Below are positions 18,112 to 27,667 of a stretch of 64,000 nucleotides of DNA, in pieces. This DNA is from an uncultured Megamonas sp. (lineage in GTDB: Bacteria; Bacillota_C; Negativicutes; Selenomonadales; Selenomonadaceae). How positions within the stretch are numbered: position 1 is the stretch's first letter; each line of letters begins with the position of its first letter. The stretch spans positions 1 to 64,000 of the forward strand of contig USPM01000002.1 in assembly GCA_900556715.1 (NCBI GenBank), written 5' to 3'. Under the pieces are notes generated by a model. It worked only from the letters and a program-made list of their open reading frames with translations. It did not search any database and was not told the DNA's origin. Both the position numbers and the translations under genes were made by a program.

Positions 18112-19701
18112 TTATTTACCTTTTGCTGGTTCAATATTTAATTTATAACCTTTAATAGTATTTCTATGCATTACAGATATTACTTTTTCAGCTATATCTT
18201 TTGGAACTTCTACAAATGTGAATTTATCATAAATATTGATTACACCGATTATACTTCCTGGAATATCAACTTCTGAAGCAAATGTACGTACGATATCCTG
18301 CGGGCGAATACCTTGTTTACGTCCAATATTTAAGAATAAACGTACCATGCCAGGTGCTGCACCTGTATTTTCAAAACGTTCATCTAAAACTTTGTCTTCT
18401 TTTTCTTTTACACCTTCAATAGAAAGTTGTAAAGCTGCTGCTGCAATATCTACATAATCAAAACCTTCATTGGCAATATCAGAAATAATTAAATGATAAT
18501 CTGCATACGTATTATTATTTAATGTTTTTAATAAACGTTCTTTTATTGCTTCTTTTTGACGTTCAATAACATCAGCAGGTGTTGGAAGTTCTCCTCGTAT
18601 CATGCGAGATTTTGTCATGCGTTCAATTAATTTTAATTGACGATATTCTTTTGGTTCAATGAAAGTAACCGCAATACCAGTACGGCCAGCACGACCAGTA
18701 CGACCTATACGATGTACATATGATTCATGGTCTTGTGGAATGTCAAAATTGATTACATGACTGATATCATCTATATCAATACCACGAGCAGCTACATCTG
18801 TTGCAATTAAAATTTCAAGTTTCCCTTCACGGAAACGACGCATAACGCGGTCACGCTGTGCTTGACTCATATCACCATGTAAGCTACCAGCCATATAACC
18901 ACGAACTTGTAATGAAGCTTGAAGGTCATCAACATTTTTCTTTGTACGGCAGAAAATAATATATTTACCACTATCTTCTATATCAAGTACACGACAAAGA
19001 CCTTCAAATTTGTCACGAGTTTCAAAATATAATTGGTCAACTGATGGCACTGTAAGCTGTTCACGACTGATCATTACTTTTTGCGGATTATGCATATAGC
19101 TACGTGCTAATTTTTCAATTGGTGCTGGCATTGTCGCAGAGAATAATAAAGTTTGACGAGTTTCACTTTGTGCCAAATTTGACATGATTTCTTCAATATC
19201 TTCAATAAAGCCCATATCGAGCATTTCATCAGCTTCATCTAAGATGAGCATTTTTACATGGTCAAGTTTTATAGTATTACGACGGATATGGTCGATAAGT
19301 CTACCTGGAGTACCTACTACAACTTTTACGCCAAAACGGAGAGCTCTAATTTGACGGTCTATCATCTGACCACCATATACAGGTAAAGTTTTTACACGTT
19401 TATATTTACCAATTTTATTAAATTCTTCTGCAATCTGAATAGCGAGCTCACGTGTTGGTGTCAATACTAAAGCTTGAATGTATTTATTTTTTTCATCAAT
19501 CTTTTCAATAGTTGGAATACCAAACGCTGCTGTTTTACCTGTACCTGTTTGGGCTTGTCCTATAACGTCGTGACCTTCTAATGCTAAAGGTATTGTCTGT
19601 GCTTGAATTGGAGATGGTTCTTCAAATCCCATATCACGAACAGCATTTAATACCTTTTTACTTAATTGCATATCTTCAAATTTAATAATTTTTTCTTCCA
19701 A
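18112..19701 (-). CDS. deaD: DEAD-box ATP-dependent RNA helicase
   Basis: A 529-residue RNA helicase of the CshA/DeaD type, acting in RNA turnover and ribosome assembly. The Q motif (FEEPSPIQAQTIP), AQTGTGKTA at about 55, DEAD (ILDEADEML) at about 155, SAT at about 188 and HRIGRTGRAGR at about 325 are all present. The last 75 residues (RLFLNIGRKQGIRPQDIV to the end) form a DbpA-type RNA-binding domain, which in this family directs the helicase to structured RNA. It lies 51 bp after cinA in the rimO-cinA-deaD run. Confidence 0.95.
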   Translation of the reverse strand: MEEKIIKFEDMQLSKKVLNAVRDMGFEEPSPIQAQTIPLALEGHDVIGQAQTGTGKTAAFGIPTIEKIDEKNKYIQALVLTPTRELAIQIAEEFNKIGKYKRVKTLPVYGGQMIDRQIRALRFGVKVVVGTPGRLIDHIRRNTIKLDHVKMLILDEADEMLDMGFIEDIEEIMSNLAQSETRQTLLFSATMPAPIEKLARSYMHNPQKVMISREQLTVPSVDQLYFETRDKFEGLCRVLDIEDSGKYIIFCRTKKNVDDLQASLQVRGYMAGSLHGDMSQAQRDRVMRRFREGKLEILIATDVAARGIDIDDISHVINFDIPQDHESYVHRIGRTGRAGRTGIAVTFIEPKEYRQLKLIERMTKSRMIRGELPTPADVIERQKEAIKERLLKTLNNNTYADYHLIISDIANEGFDYVDIAAAALQLSIEGVKEKEDKVLDERFENTGAAPGMVRLFLNIGRKQGIRPQDIVRTFASEVDIPGSIIGVINIYDKFTFVEVPKDIAEKVISVMHRNTIKGYKLNIEPAKGK

Positions 19702-19752
19702 AAATAGTCCTCCTATTTACTTTATTCCTTCATATCAAAGAAATATAATCCA

Positions 19753-20994
19753 TCATTTATTTTTAATATATTGTCTTATCATTTCTAATGCTTGCTGAGT
19801 TGAACGATATCGTATACGTGCTCTGTCGCCTGAAAAAATATTTTCTTTTACTACTGTACCATTTTTACCAGCAATTGCAATATAAACTAGACCTACAGGC
19901 TTTTTATCTGTACCACCAGTAGGACCTGCTATACCAGTTATACCCACACCAAGGCTAGAGCCTATAGTTTTTCTTATACCTTCAGCCATTTGTTTAGCTA
20001 CTTCTGGTGATACTGCACCCTTTGTATTTAAAATATCTTTATCTACATCGAGAAATTTCATTTTAGCTTCATTGCTATAGGTAACAATACTGCCTTTGAT
20101 ATACATAGAACTACCAGAAATAGATGTCAATCTACTAGCTAACATTCCGCCAGTACAAGATTCAGCACAAGCTACAGTCAAGCAATTATCTTTCAATAAT
20201 TTAGCCACAACTTCTACCATATCTTCATCATCAACTGCATAGATATATTCACCTACACGAGCTCTTACTTGCGTTTCTACTTCAGCAATCATTTTTTCAG
20301 CTTCTTTTTTATCTTGTGCCTTTGCTGTGATGCGAATGATTACCCCTTCTGGTCGAATAAGTAGAGCTAATGTCGGATTAGACTGGGCTAAAATCAAATC
20401 TTTTATCTTTGTCTCTAATAAAGACTCTCCTATACCACAAGTATTTAATACTTTAGATACAATTACATGTTTAAAACCGAATTTTCTTTGTAAAAACGGC
20501 TTTAGACTGCGTTCAAACATATCTTTCATTTCACTTGGTGGGCCTGGCAAATTAATTAAATATTTACCATTATTTTCCAAGACAACACCAGAAGCTATAC
20601 CATTATAATTTAAAAATACTTCTGCACCTTCTGGAAGTGTTACCTGACGCAAATTATTTTCAGTCCAGACAACATGTCTTTGAGCAAAATGTTCGTCCAT
20701 GCGTCGTTTACTTTCGGCATGGATTTTTAATTTACGTCCAAAAATCTCTGCTGATACTTCTTTTGTTATATCACCTTGTGTTGGCCCTAAACCGCCAGAA
20801 GTTATGACGATATCTGCTCTAGACAAAGCATGTTCCAATACTTCTTTCATGCGATCATGATTATCGCCAACAGTCGTTTGATAAACTACATCAAAACCTA
20901 ATTCATTAAGACGAGTTGACATATATGCTACATTCGTATTGATTACTTGCCCTAATAACAATTCACTACCTGTAGTTACAATTTCTACTATCAT
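19753..20994 (-). CDS. cinA: CinA-family protein (competence/damage-inducible, NMN amidase domain)
   Basis: A 413-residue two-domain protein. The N-terminal MoaB-like domain (TTGSELLLGQVINTN; SGGLGPTQGDITKE) is associated with pyrophosphatase activity. The C-terminal PncC domain (CAESCTGGMLASRLTSISGSS at about 280; GVGITGIAGPTGG at about 360) deamidates nicotinamide mononucleotide in NAD recycling. Both domains look complete. It starts 26 bp after rimO and precedes deaD. In naturally competent bacteria cinA is often linked to recA, which is not the case here. Confidence 0.93.
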   Translation of the reverse strand: MIVEIVTTGSELLLGQVINTNVAYMSTRLNELGFDVVYQTTVGDNHDRMKEVLEHALSRADIVITSGGLGPTQGDITKEVSAEIFGRKLKIHAESKRRMDEHFAQRHVVWTENNLRQVTLPEGAEVFLNYNGIASGVVLENNGKYLINLPGPPSEMKDMFERSLKPFLQRKFGFKHVIVSKVLNTCGIGESLLETKIKDLILAQSNPTLALLIRPEGVIIRITAKAQDKKEAEKMIAEVETQVRARVGEYIYAVDDEDMVEVVAKLLKDNCLTVACAESCTGGMLASRLTSISGSSMYIKGSIVTYSNEAKMKFLDVDKDILNTKGAVSPEVAKQMAEGIRKTIGSSLGVGITGIAGPTGGTDKKPVGLVYIAIAGKNGTVVKENIFSGDRARIRYRSTQQALEMIRQYIKNK

Positions 20995-21020
20995 CTAAAA
21001 CTCATCTCCAATTAAATTAT

Positions 21021-22361
21021 TTATGCATCTACGCGTTCACCCACTACGTCATAATCAAAGCCCTGTAAAATTTTGACTTTAACAATATCACCTGGCTGAC
21101 TGATATCATCACCTTCGATAAATACTTGACCATCTACATCTGGAGCCTCACGATAAGAACGACCATATGCCATATGCTGTTCATCATCGCGACCTTCAAT
21201 CAATACATCAAGGATTTTGCCTTCCATTTCAATATTGATAGTTTCAGAAATTTTGCTTTGAAGGCTCATCAAATCATGATAGCGTTCTTGCATTATATTT
21301 TCATCAACCTGATTTGGCATATCATAAGCAGGTGTTCCTTCTTCACGAGAATAAGAGAAAATACCCACTTTATCAAAACGCTGTTTTTCTACAAAATTAC
21401 GAAGTGTAGTATATTGAGAATCTGTTTCTCCAGGGAAACCAACAATAAAGCTAGAACGAATTACAACACCTGGAATGCGTGTACGTAATTTGTCCAATAA
21501 TTCTTCTACACTTTCTTTTGTATCACTGCGACGCATACGTTTTAGCACATCATTATGTGCATGCTGTAATGGTAAATCTACATAGTTACAGATTTTTTCC
21601 TCACTGGCAATCAAATCAATTAATTCATCTGTAAATGTATGTGGATAAGCGTATTGTATACGCAACCATTTTACTTTTTCAATCTTAACCAATTCTTTTA
21701 ATAATTCCACTAAAGATGGCTTACCATAAATATCTCTACCATAGTATGTTGTATCTTGAGCAATAATATTAAATTCTTTTACACCTTTTTCGGCTAAAGC
21801 TTCAACTTCTTGTTTAATATCTTCAATAGTACGACTGCGATAATTGCCACGTACATACGGAATAGCACAATATGCACAACGATGATTACAACCTTCAGCA
21901 ATTTTAATATATGCACTATAAAATGGAGTAGTAAAAATACGAGGTGTTGAAGCTGTATAAATTTCTTTAGATTCACCTGTAATCAATACACGTTTTCTTT
22001 CTTGAATAGTAGCTTCAACAGCTTCCATAATACGGCTCCATGCACCAGTGCCAACAATAGCATCTACTTCAGGAAATTCTTCTAATAATTCCTGACCATA
22101 ACGCTGCCCCATACAACCAGCGATAATTAAAGAACGACATTTTCCTTTGCCCTCTTGTTTGTATTCTGCCATATTTAAAATAGTTGTAATTGATTCTTCT
22201 TTAGCAGACTGAATAAAAGTACATGTATTTACAATCAAAATATCAGCTTTTGCTGGTTCAGATGTAATTTCTATATTATTTTTGGCTAAAATACCTAGCA
22301 TCACTTCTGTGTCTACTAAGTTTTTAGAACAACCTAAACTTATAAATCCAGCTTTTAACAT
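21021..22361 (-). CDS. rimO: Ribosomal protein S12 methylthiotransferase
   Basis: A radical-SAM enzyme that adds a methylthio group to an aspartate of ribosomal protein S12. Three cysteines of the UPF0004 domain are visible (GCSKNLVD, NTCTFIQ, GCMGQRY), followed by the radical SAM motif CNHRCAYCAIP at about 155 and a C-terminal TRAM domain. The frame is open to 22382, but GGAGGAG lies at the right distance before the ATG at 22361, so the protein starts MLKAGF (446 residues). It follows the orphan solute-binding protein gene by about 36 bp and leads into cinA. Confidence 0.95.
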   Translation of the reverse strand: MLKAGFISLGCSKNLVDTEVMLGILAKNNIEITSEPAKADILIVNTCTFIQSAKEESITTILNMAEYKQEGKGKCRSLIIAGCMGQRYGQELLEEFPEVDAIVGTGAWSRIMEAVEATIQERKRVLITGESKEIYTASTPRIFTTPFYSAYIKIAEGCNHRCAYCAIPYVRGNYRSRTIEDIKQEVEALAEKGVKEFNIIAQDTTYYGRDIYGKPSLVELLKELVKIEKVKWLRIQYAYPHTFTDELIDLIASEEKICNYVDLPLQHAHNDVLKRMRRSDTKESVEELLDKLRTRIPGVVIRSSFIVGFPGETDSQYTTLRNFVEKQRFDKVGIFSYSREEGTPAYDMPNQVDENIMQERYHDLMSLQSKISETINIEMEGKILDVLIEGRDDEQHMAYGRSYREAPDVDGQVFIEGDDISQPGDIVKVKILQGFDYDVVGERVDA

Positions 22362-22397
22362 ATTTTCTCCTCCTGAGCCCAAGCTCTTTTAATTATT

Positions 22398-23441
22398 TTA
22401 ATTTTTTAAACGTATATTTGTTACCCATTCATCTAAAATAGCTTTTCTAGCATTATCATCAAAGATATTATTTTTAGCTAAAAATTTTATATTTTTACCA
22501 GCAAATTCTTTATACGTCAAAGATGTATAATTTGTTGGCACATAATAATAACGATTTTTTTGTAAACTTATTTGAACATCATCGCCCAATAACCATTTAA
22601 TAAAGTGATTAGCTTCCACTTGTTGTTTACTATCTTTAACTATACCTACTGCTGTTAATTGATAAGCTGTTCCATCTTTAGGATAAATGATATTCAACGG
22701 ATAATTATCATTTATATATCGTATAGCTTCACTTTGAACTGATACAGCTATATCAGCTTCGCCCATGCCAACCATACGTACAGGCGTAGATAAATATTTA
22801 GCATAGCGAACTACTTTAGGATGAATCTGTTGCATTAACATCATTGTATTTTCTACATTTTTATCTTCACTTAAAGAATATAATACATTTGCAGCTGCTG
22901 ACGCAACCATAAAATCCGTCATGCCTATTTTTATATTATTATTTTGTGCCAATTCATCCCATGTAAGTGGAATATGCCAATTATTTTTCACATAATCTAA
23001 ATTATAACAAAAAACAATAGGATCATACCATACACCAATCCAAGAATTATTTTTATCTTTAAATTGTTCGTTTACGATATCTTCTTCTTCTGAGATATTA
23101 CTCGTTAATTTATTTGCATCACTTAAATTTTCCAACACTCGAGAATCAGTTAATACCATATCTATATTTTCTATATCATCTTGCTGAAAATGATTTAACA
23201 ATTCATCTTTCGATACGGGGATAAAATTTACTTGAATATTAGCTTCTTTTTGATATTCATTAGCAATAATCGAAGCCATCTCTACAGGAATTGTAGTATA
23301 TACTGTTAAAGTTTTTGTTACAGGGATAAATTTATCTGCCACTTGTTTTTTGCCAACACTTTGTGTCATGTAAAGTAAAGATGCTAATACCACAAATAAA
23401 ACGCATAATCCAATTATCAATAAAGGTATATATCTTCGCAT
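22398..23441 (-). CDS. Orphan extracellular solute-binding protein (family 1/iron type)
   Basis: A 347-residue periplasmic-binding-protein fold with the features of iron(III)/family-1 binding proteins (LTVYTTIP at the N-terminus, SWIGVWYDPIVFCYN, LTAVGIVKDSKQQVEANHFIKWLLGDD). The N-terminal hydrophobic stretch (residues 5-27) has no lipobox Cys and no clear cleavage site, so it may be a membrane anchor. AGGAAGTG precedes the ATG. No permease or ATPase genes are adjacent: it lies between the ftsZ terminator and rimO. Its ligand is unknown. Confidence 0.8.
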   Translation of the reverse strand: MRRYIPLLIIGLCVLFVVLASLLYMTQSVGKKQVADKFIPVTKTLTVYTTIPVEMASIIANEYQKEANIQVNFIPVSKDELLNHFQQDDIENIDMVLTDSRVLENLSDANKLTSNISEEEDIVNEQFKDKNNSWIGVWYDPIVFCYNLDYVKNNWHIPLTWDELAQNNNIKIGMTDFMVASAAANVLYSLSEDKNVENTMMLMQQIHPKVVRYAKYLSTPVRMVGMGEADIAVSVQSEAIRYINDNYPLNIIYPKDGTAYQLTAVGIVKDSKQQVEANHFIKWLLGDDVQISLQKNRYYYVPTNYTSLTYKEFAGKNIKFLAKNNIFDDNARKAILDEWVTNIRLKN

Positions 23442-23476
23442 ACTTTCACTTCCTGTAAAATAATTTCTTTGTTGAG

Positions 23477-23511
23477 CAAAAAACAGGCAATCAATGTTAT
23501 GATTGCCTGTT
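23477..23511 (-). terminator. ftsZ terminator
   Basis: AACAGGCAATCA (23482-23493) pairs perfectly with TGATTGCCTGTT (23500-23511), followed on the minus strand by a T run. Confidence 0.9.
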
Positions 23512-23518
23512 AATAACT

Positions 23519-24589
23519 CTATTTACTACTATGTCTCATCCATGGTGGAAGATCTGGGAATCCCATTCCCACTTCTTCTACTGCTGGTTGTTTTGGTACT
23601 GAAGGAAATTCAGGTACACCTTCATCAGCATTTTCATCAAATCCTGTAGCTATAACAGTTATTCTTACAGTATCATCAAGAGTTTCATCAATTGCTGTAC
23701 CAAAAATGATATTTGCATCTTCATGTGCTGCTTCAGAAATAATTCTTGATGCTTCATTTACTTGTGCTAATCCTAAGTTTGGACCACCTGTAATATTATA
23801 CAATACGCCTTTTGCCCCTTGGATAGAAGTTTCCAATAATGGACTGTTTACAGCAATTTTTGCTGCATCAATAGCTGCATTATCACCTTGGCCTTCACCT
23901 ATACCCATGAGTGCAGAACCTGCATTGCTCATGATTGTTTTTACGTCGGCAAAGTCAAGATTGATAAGACCTGGAACTGCTATCAAGTCTGAAATACCCT
24001 GTACACCTTGACGAAGAACATCATCTGCGATACGGAAAGCATCTACCATTGAAGTCTTTTTATCAATGATATCCAATAATCTATCATTTGGAATTGTGAT
24101 CAAAGTATCTACATTTGCTTTTAAATTGGCAATACCAGCTTCTGCCTGTTTTAAACGTTTTTTACCTTCAAAAGTGAATGGTCTTGTAACTACACCTACA
24201 GTAAGTGCACCGACTTCTCTAGCACATTCAGCTACGATTGGAGCACCACCTGTACCTGTGCCACCGCCCATACCAGCAGTTACGAAAATCATATCTGCAC
24301 CTTGCAATGCTTTTATGATATCATCGCGATTTTCTTGAGCTGCTTTTTCGCCAATTTCAGGTCTAGCTCCAGCACCTAATCCACGAGTTAATTTTTCACC
24401 AATCTGCATGCGATTTTGTGCCATAGCATGAACTAATGCTTGAGCATCTGTATTAATCGCTATGAATTCTACTCCTTTTAAACCAGAAGCAATCATTCTA
24501 TTTACGGCATTATTACCGCCACCACCAACGCCAACTACTTTTATTTTCGCAATTGGCTCCATTTCTTGTTCCTGATCAAACTCAAACAC
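23519..24589 (-). CDS. ftsZ: Cell division protein FtsZ
   Basis: The tubulin-like GTPase that forms the division ring. It has 356 residues, with the nucleotide-binding [13 protein letters not shown] at about 20 and the tubulin signature [10 protein letters not shown] at about 105, followed by the T7 loop region. A short linker leads to a C-terminal peptide ([11 protein letters not shown]) of the kind that binds FtsA and other partners. The start is a GTG at 24587-24589 with GGGGGT seven bases upstream. ftsA does not precede it; sbp is the upstream neighbour, separated by a terminator, so ftsZ probably has its own promoter. Confidence 0.97.
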   Translation of the reverse strand: MFEFDQEQEMEPIAKIKVVGVGGGGNNAVNRMIASGLKGVEFIAINTDAQALVHAMAQNRMQIGEKLTRGLGAGARPEIGEKAAQENRDDIIKALQGADMIFVTAGMGGGTGTGGAPIVAECAREVGALTVGVVTRPFTFEGKKRLKQAEAGIANLKANVDTLITIPNDRLLDIIDKKTSMVDAFRIADDVLRQGVQGISDLIAVPGLINLDFADVKTIMSNAGSALMGIGEGQGDNAAIDAAKIAVNSPLLETSIQGAKGVLYNITGGPNLGLAQVNEASRIISEAAHEDANIIFGTAIDETLDDTVRITVIATGFDENADEGVPEFPSVPKQPAVEEVGMGFPDLPPWMRHSSK

Positions 24590-24837
24590 AACTGTTACCC
24601 CCAGTTCTTTATCCTCATAGATTTCTTATTTGTAAATATAATTTCTATTAAAATATTTGTTTCAAAAATACTATAATTTAATTTATTATTTGTTAATCAA
24701 ATTATATTTATCTTTGTTTAAAAAATAATGCACTTAATAACTAATTATATACCAAAATAAATAATTAGCCAATATCATATTTTTTCATTTTAGTACTTAG
24801 CTAAAACAAAATATTTTAATCTCTCTATATATGTAAT
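24590..24837. other. AT-rich ftsZ upstream region
   Basis: About 250 bp with no gene on either strand. It must contain the ftsZ promoter because a terminator lies on its upstream side, but I cannot single out one -35/-10 pair in this AT-rich DNA. Confidence 0.5.
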
Positions 24838-24908
24838 AAAAAAGCTCTTAATCCATCGATTAAACAGCTAATATAAAATTAAACTATTATCTTATTGGTA
24901 TTAAGAGA
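24838..24908 (-). terminator. Terminator after sbp
   Basis: CTCTTAAT (24845-24852) pairs with ATTAAGAG (24900-24907) around a long loop, followed on the minus strand by a T run (24838-24843). It ends the cell-wall gene run. Confidence 0.55.
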
Positions 24909-24915
24909 CTTCATT

Positions 24916-25257
24916 TTATCGATTGAATAAATATAATTTTACTATATCTAAATCCTGCAATAATTTAAATCCTAAAGCTAATAAAACTACATAATATAAG
25001 TCCAATCCTAAATTATCACCAATAAATACAAATAAAACTACAATTATTACATTGACAAAAAAATTCATAACAAAAATTTTACTATTAAATTTTTCTTTAA
25101 TTATTGAACGAAATGCATTGCATACAGATTCTATACCAGCCAATATAGCTACAGAAAATAATTTATTATATTCTACAGGTATAATTATCGGCATCATATG
25201 ACCTATAATACCCCCTAATAAACCTGCTATTATACATAAGATAACTATATATTTCAT
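24916..25257 (-). CDS. sbp: Small basic protein (Sbp, DUF1290 family)
   Basis: A 113-residue membrane protein with four hydrophobic segments (IVILCIIAGLLGGIIGHMM at the N-terminus), matching the small basic protein family found next to divIB and ftsZ in many Firmicutes. Family function is not established; its place suggests a link with envelope or division. The segment FSVAILAGIESVCNAFRSIIKEKF is typical. It follows the DUF881 gene by 20 bp. Confidence 0.85.
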   Translation of the reverse strand: MKYIVILCIIAGLLGGIIGHMMPIIIPVEYNKLFSVAILAGIESVCNAFRSIIKEKFNSKIFVMNFFVNVIIVVLFVFIGDNLGLDLYYVVLLALGFKLLQDLDIVKLYLFNR

Positions 25258-25277
25258 AAAAATCTCCTAAAACCTTC

Positions 25278-25955
25278 TCATGGGGATATAGATGTCACAT
25301 ATTTAAATTCTGTAGCACCTTTATATGCAGGAATAACTATATTATTATCCTTTTTTATATCTATTTTTATTCCCCATACACTCAAACTCTCCGCTACGCC
25401 ACCACGCATATTTATAGCATCTTCCATGCTTTTTGCATTTCCTATGGCTTTTATCACAAATGGAGCTGCTACTCTAGTGTTATTCACTGAAATAGTCGGC
25501 CCTGCACAGCGTATCTCTGAAGTCGAAATCAGTCTTTGATCATTTAATGATATTGCTTCAGCTCCAGCAGCTCTCAATTCATTAATTACTTTCAAAACAT
25601 CTTCATCATGAATTATATATAGATTAGTATTATCCGTACTTGATATATTTTTTTTACTATCCTCTATGGATAACACCACTCCAGGACCTTTAACAGCGGT
25701 AGTTCCTGCTAAAAAATTGACTTTTTGTGGAAACTCATTATGCACATTATTATCTTCTTTTAATCTTACAACTTCTACTTTTAATTCATCACGTTCTTGT
25801 TCTGTACGCAATAACATATCAGATAATTTTTCTATTCTTTGATATTGAGTAGATGTTTTTAAATTATCTTGAGACGTCTTTAATTCAATAGACACCATAA
25901 AACCCAATAAAAAGCATATCAAAATTATCGAATAAAATTTTGTATACTTAATCAT
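25278..25955 (-). CDS. DUF881 family membrane-anchored protein
   Basis: A 225-residue protein with one N-terminal membrane helix (about 7-24), a coiled-coil stretch rich in Glu/Lys/Leu (about 35-75) and a C-terminal DUF881 domain. Recognisable segments are VKGPGVVLSIEDS, VLKVINELRAAGAEAISLNDQRL and RCAGPTISVNN. The orthologues in Bacillus (YlxW/YlxX) also lie between divIB and sbp/ftsZ. Its molecular role is unknown. It starts 9 bp after ftsQ. Confidence 0.88.
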   Translation of the reverse strand: MIKYTKFYSIILICFLLGFMVSIELKTSQDNLKTSTQYQRIEKLSDMLLRTEQERDELKVEVVRLKEDNNVHNEFPQKVNFLAGTTAVKGPGVVLSIEDSKKNISSTDNTNLYIIHDEDVLKVINELRAAGAEAISLNDQRLISTSEIRCAGPTISVNNTRVAAPFVIKAIGNAKSMEDAINMRGGVAESLSVWGIKIDIKKDNNIVIPAYKGATEFKYVTSISP

Positions 25956-25964
25956 TATTTAGCC

Positions 25965-26705
25965 TCATTGTTTTATCTTTAAAACCGGTCGAGAATAACT
26001 AAAATCTATATATTCAATTGGAATATTTGTTACTTTCATATCATTAAAAAATTCATTTGTTTTATTTGCTAGTTCTTCTGGATTTTCTATTTTTCCCAAA
26101 ATAATTTTTGTACCATTCATTGTATATGCTTCAATATTATCCACATTGGCAATATTTATCTGCATAATCTGTTGTAATAATTCTGGCTTCAAATATCCTA
26201 AATAATCTAAAACTTTGTTTATGGCTTCATTTTCTACCTTATCACCAGTATAAACATCTTCTAAAAAAACACCTATAATAACAGGCTTTTGTATTTTTTT
26301 AGGATCTTTATATGTGTCTATGATCATGCTATTCTTGTCTAAATCAACATAACCATAATTACAACTAACAACTGCGAGCGGTGTTCTTTCTACAATTTCG
26401 ATATTTAAACAATTAGGAAAATCTCTCCAAACTTTAGCAGTATCTATACGCAAATCACTTTGCAAATAATTTTGAATAACATCTGTTTGTACAGAAAAAA
26501 TATTTAAAGGCTCTCTTATTCTAGCTATTTTTAATACATCTTCTCGAGGTAAATATGTATTTCCAATAACTTTTACATAGCCTATCTTTAAAATAGGTGA
26601 ATTAATTATAAAAATAATTGCTAGTATAGCAAAGAGGCCAATAAGGCCTCTTTTTAAATTTTTCTTGGCAATTAAACTTTTTGATTTAACTTGTTTTTTT
26701 ACCAT
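25965..26705 (-). CDS. ftsQ: Cell division protein FtsQ/DivIB
   Basis: A 246-residue bitopic membrane protein. A basic cytoplasmic head (KKQVKSKSLIAKKNLKRG) precedes one membrane helix (about 21-43), then a POTRA domain (LKIGYVKVIGNTYLPREDVL) and the FtsQ/DivIB beta domain (WRDFPNCLNIEIVERTPLAVV). It forms the divisome subcomplex with FtsL and DivIC/FtsB. It is 10 bp from ddl, within the cell-wall operon. Confidence 0.92.
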   Translation of the reverse strand: MVKKQVKSKSLIAKKNLKRGLIGLFAILAIIFIINSPILKIGYVKVIGNTYLPREDVLKIARIREPLNIFSVQTDVIQNYLQSDLRIDTAKVWRDFPNCLNIEIVERTPLAVVSCNYGYVDLDKNSMIIDTYKDPKKIQKPVIIGVFLEDVYTGDKVENEAINKVLDYLGYLKPELLQQIMQINIANVDNIEAYTMNGTKIILGKIENPEELANKTNEFFNDMKVTNIPIEYIDFSYSRPVLKIKQ

Positions 26706-26715
26706 AAATTATTCC

Positions 26716-27651
26716 TTATTTTTCTTCTATAGCCATCTGTAAAATCATTTCACATAATTCGCCAAAAGAAATACCTACGTGTTTCGCTGCATCTGGAACT
26801 AAAGATGTCTGTGTCATACCTGGTACAGAATTTATTTCCAATACATATGGAACATCATCTTCACTTAGCATAACATCCACACGTACAACTCCACGGCAAT
26901 CGGCTACTGTACATGCATCTATACATAATTTTTGAATTTTAGCTGTTAATTCATCACTAAGAGGTGCTGGAATAATATGGAAAGATTCACCTTTTGTATA
27001 TTTACTCTTATAATCATATCTACCAGAATTAGTAGTTATTTCAATAATTGGTAAAGCTTTCTTTTTTTTATTTCCATAAACAGGAATAGATAATTCTCTA
27101 CCTTTGATGAATTCTTCAACTAAAATAGCATCATCATATTCAAAGCATGCATCAATTGCTTTTTGTAAATCTTCTTTTTTCTCTACAATTTCTACCCCAA
27201 TACTAGAACCTTGAGAAGCTGCTTTTACAACAACTGGCATAGAGAATTTACTAGCAATTTCTTCTACTAAATTTCTATCAGTATCTGTTTTGCGATAAAT
27301 AAGACAATTTGGTGTAGAAATTCCTGTTGAACGGAAAAGATGTTTACTAGCTACTTTATCCATTGTTATCGCACTAGATAAAACACTGCAACTTGTATAT
27401 GGCATATCAATCATTTCAAGCACTGCTGCAATTCTGCCATCTTCACCATATTTACCATGAACAGCATTAAATACAATATCACAGCCACTTTCTTTGATAT
27501 CTTCCACTAAAGTTTTAGGCACAAATTCCATACCTACTGCATTATAACCTTTTTCTTGCAAAGCATTCAAAATAGCGGTACCAGTCAATCTAGAAATTTC
27601 AGCTTCACTAGATGGTCCACCCATCAATACAACAATCTTTTTAAAATTCAT
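26716..27651 (-). CDS. ddl: D-alanine--D-alanine ligase
   Basis: An ATP-grasp ligase of 311 residues that makes the D-Ala-D-Ala dipeptide for MurF. The N-terminal VLMGGPSSEAEISRLTG, the ATP-grasp stretch VVVKAASQGSSIGVE at about 153 and the metal-site EINSVPGMTQTSL near 270 are intact. A short active-site serine loop is present as in DdlB. It is 16 bp after murC. Confidence 0.96.
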   Translation of the reverse strand: MNFKKIVVLMGGPSSEAEISRLTGTAILNALQEKGYNAVGMEFVPKTLVEDIKESGCDIVFNAVHGKYGEDGRIAAVLEMIDMPYTSCSVLSSAITMDKVASKHLFRSTGISTPNCLIYRKTDTDRNLVEEIASKFSMPVVVKAASQGSSIGVEIVEKKEDLQKAIDACFEYDDAILVEEFIKGRELSIPVYGNKKKKALPIIEITTNSGRYDYKSKYTKGESFHIIPAPLSDELTAKIQKLCIDACTVADCRGVVRVDVMLSEDDVPYVLEINSVPGMTQTSLVPDAAKHVGISFGELCEMILQMAIEEK

Positions 27652-27667
27652 CTTCTATTCCTCTCAA

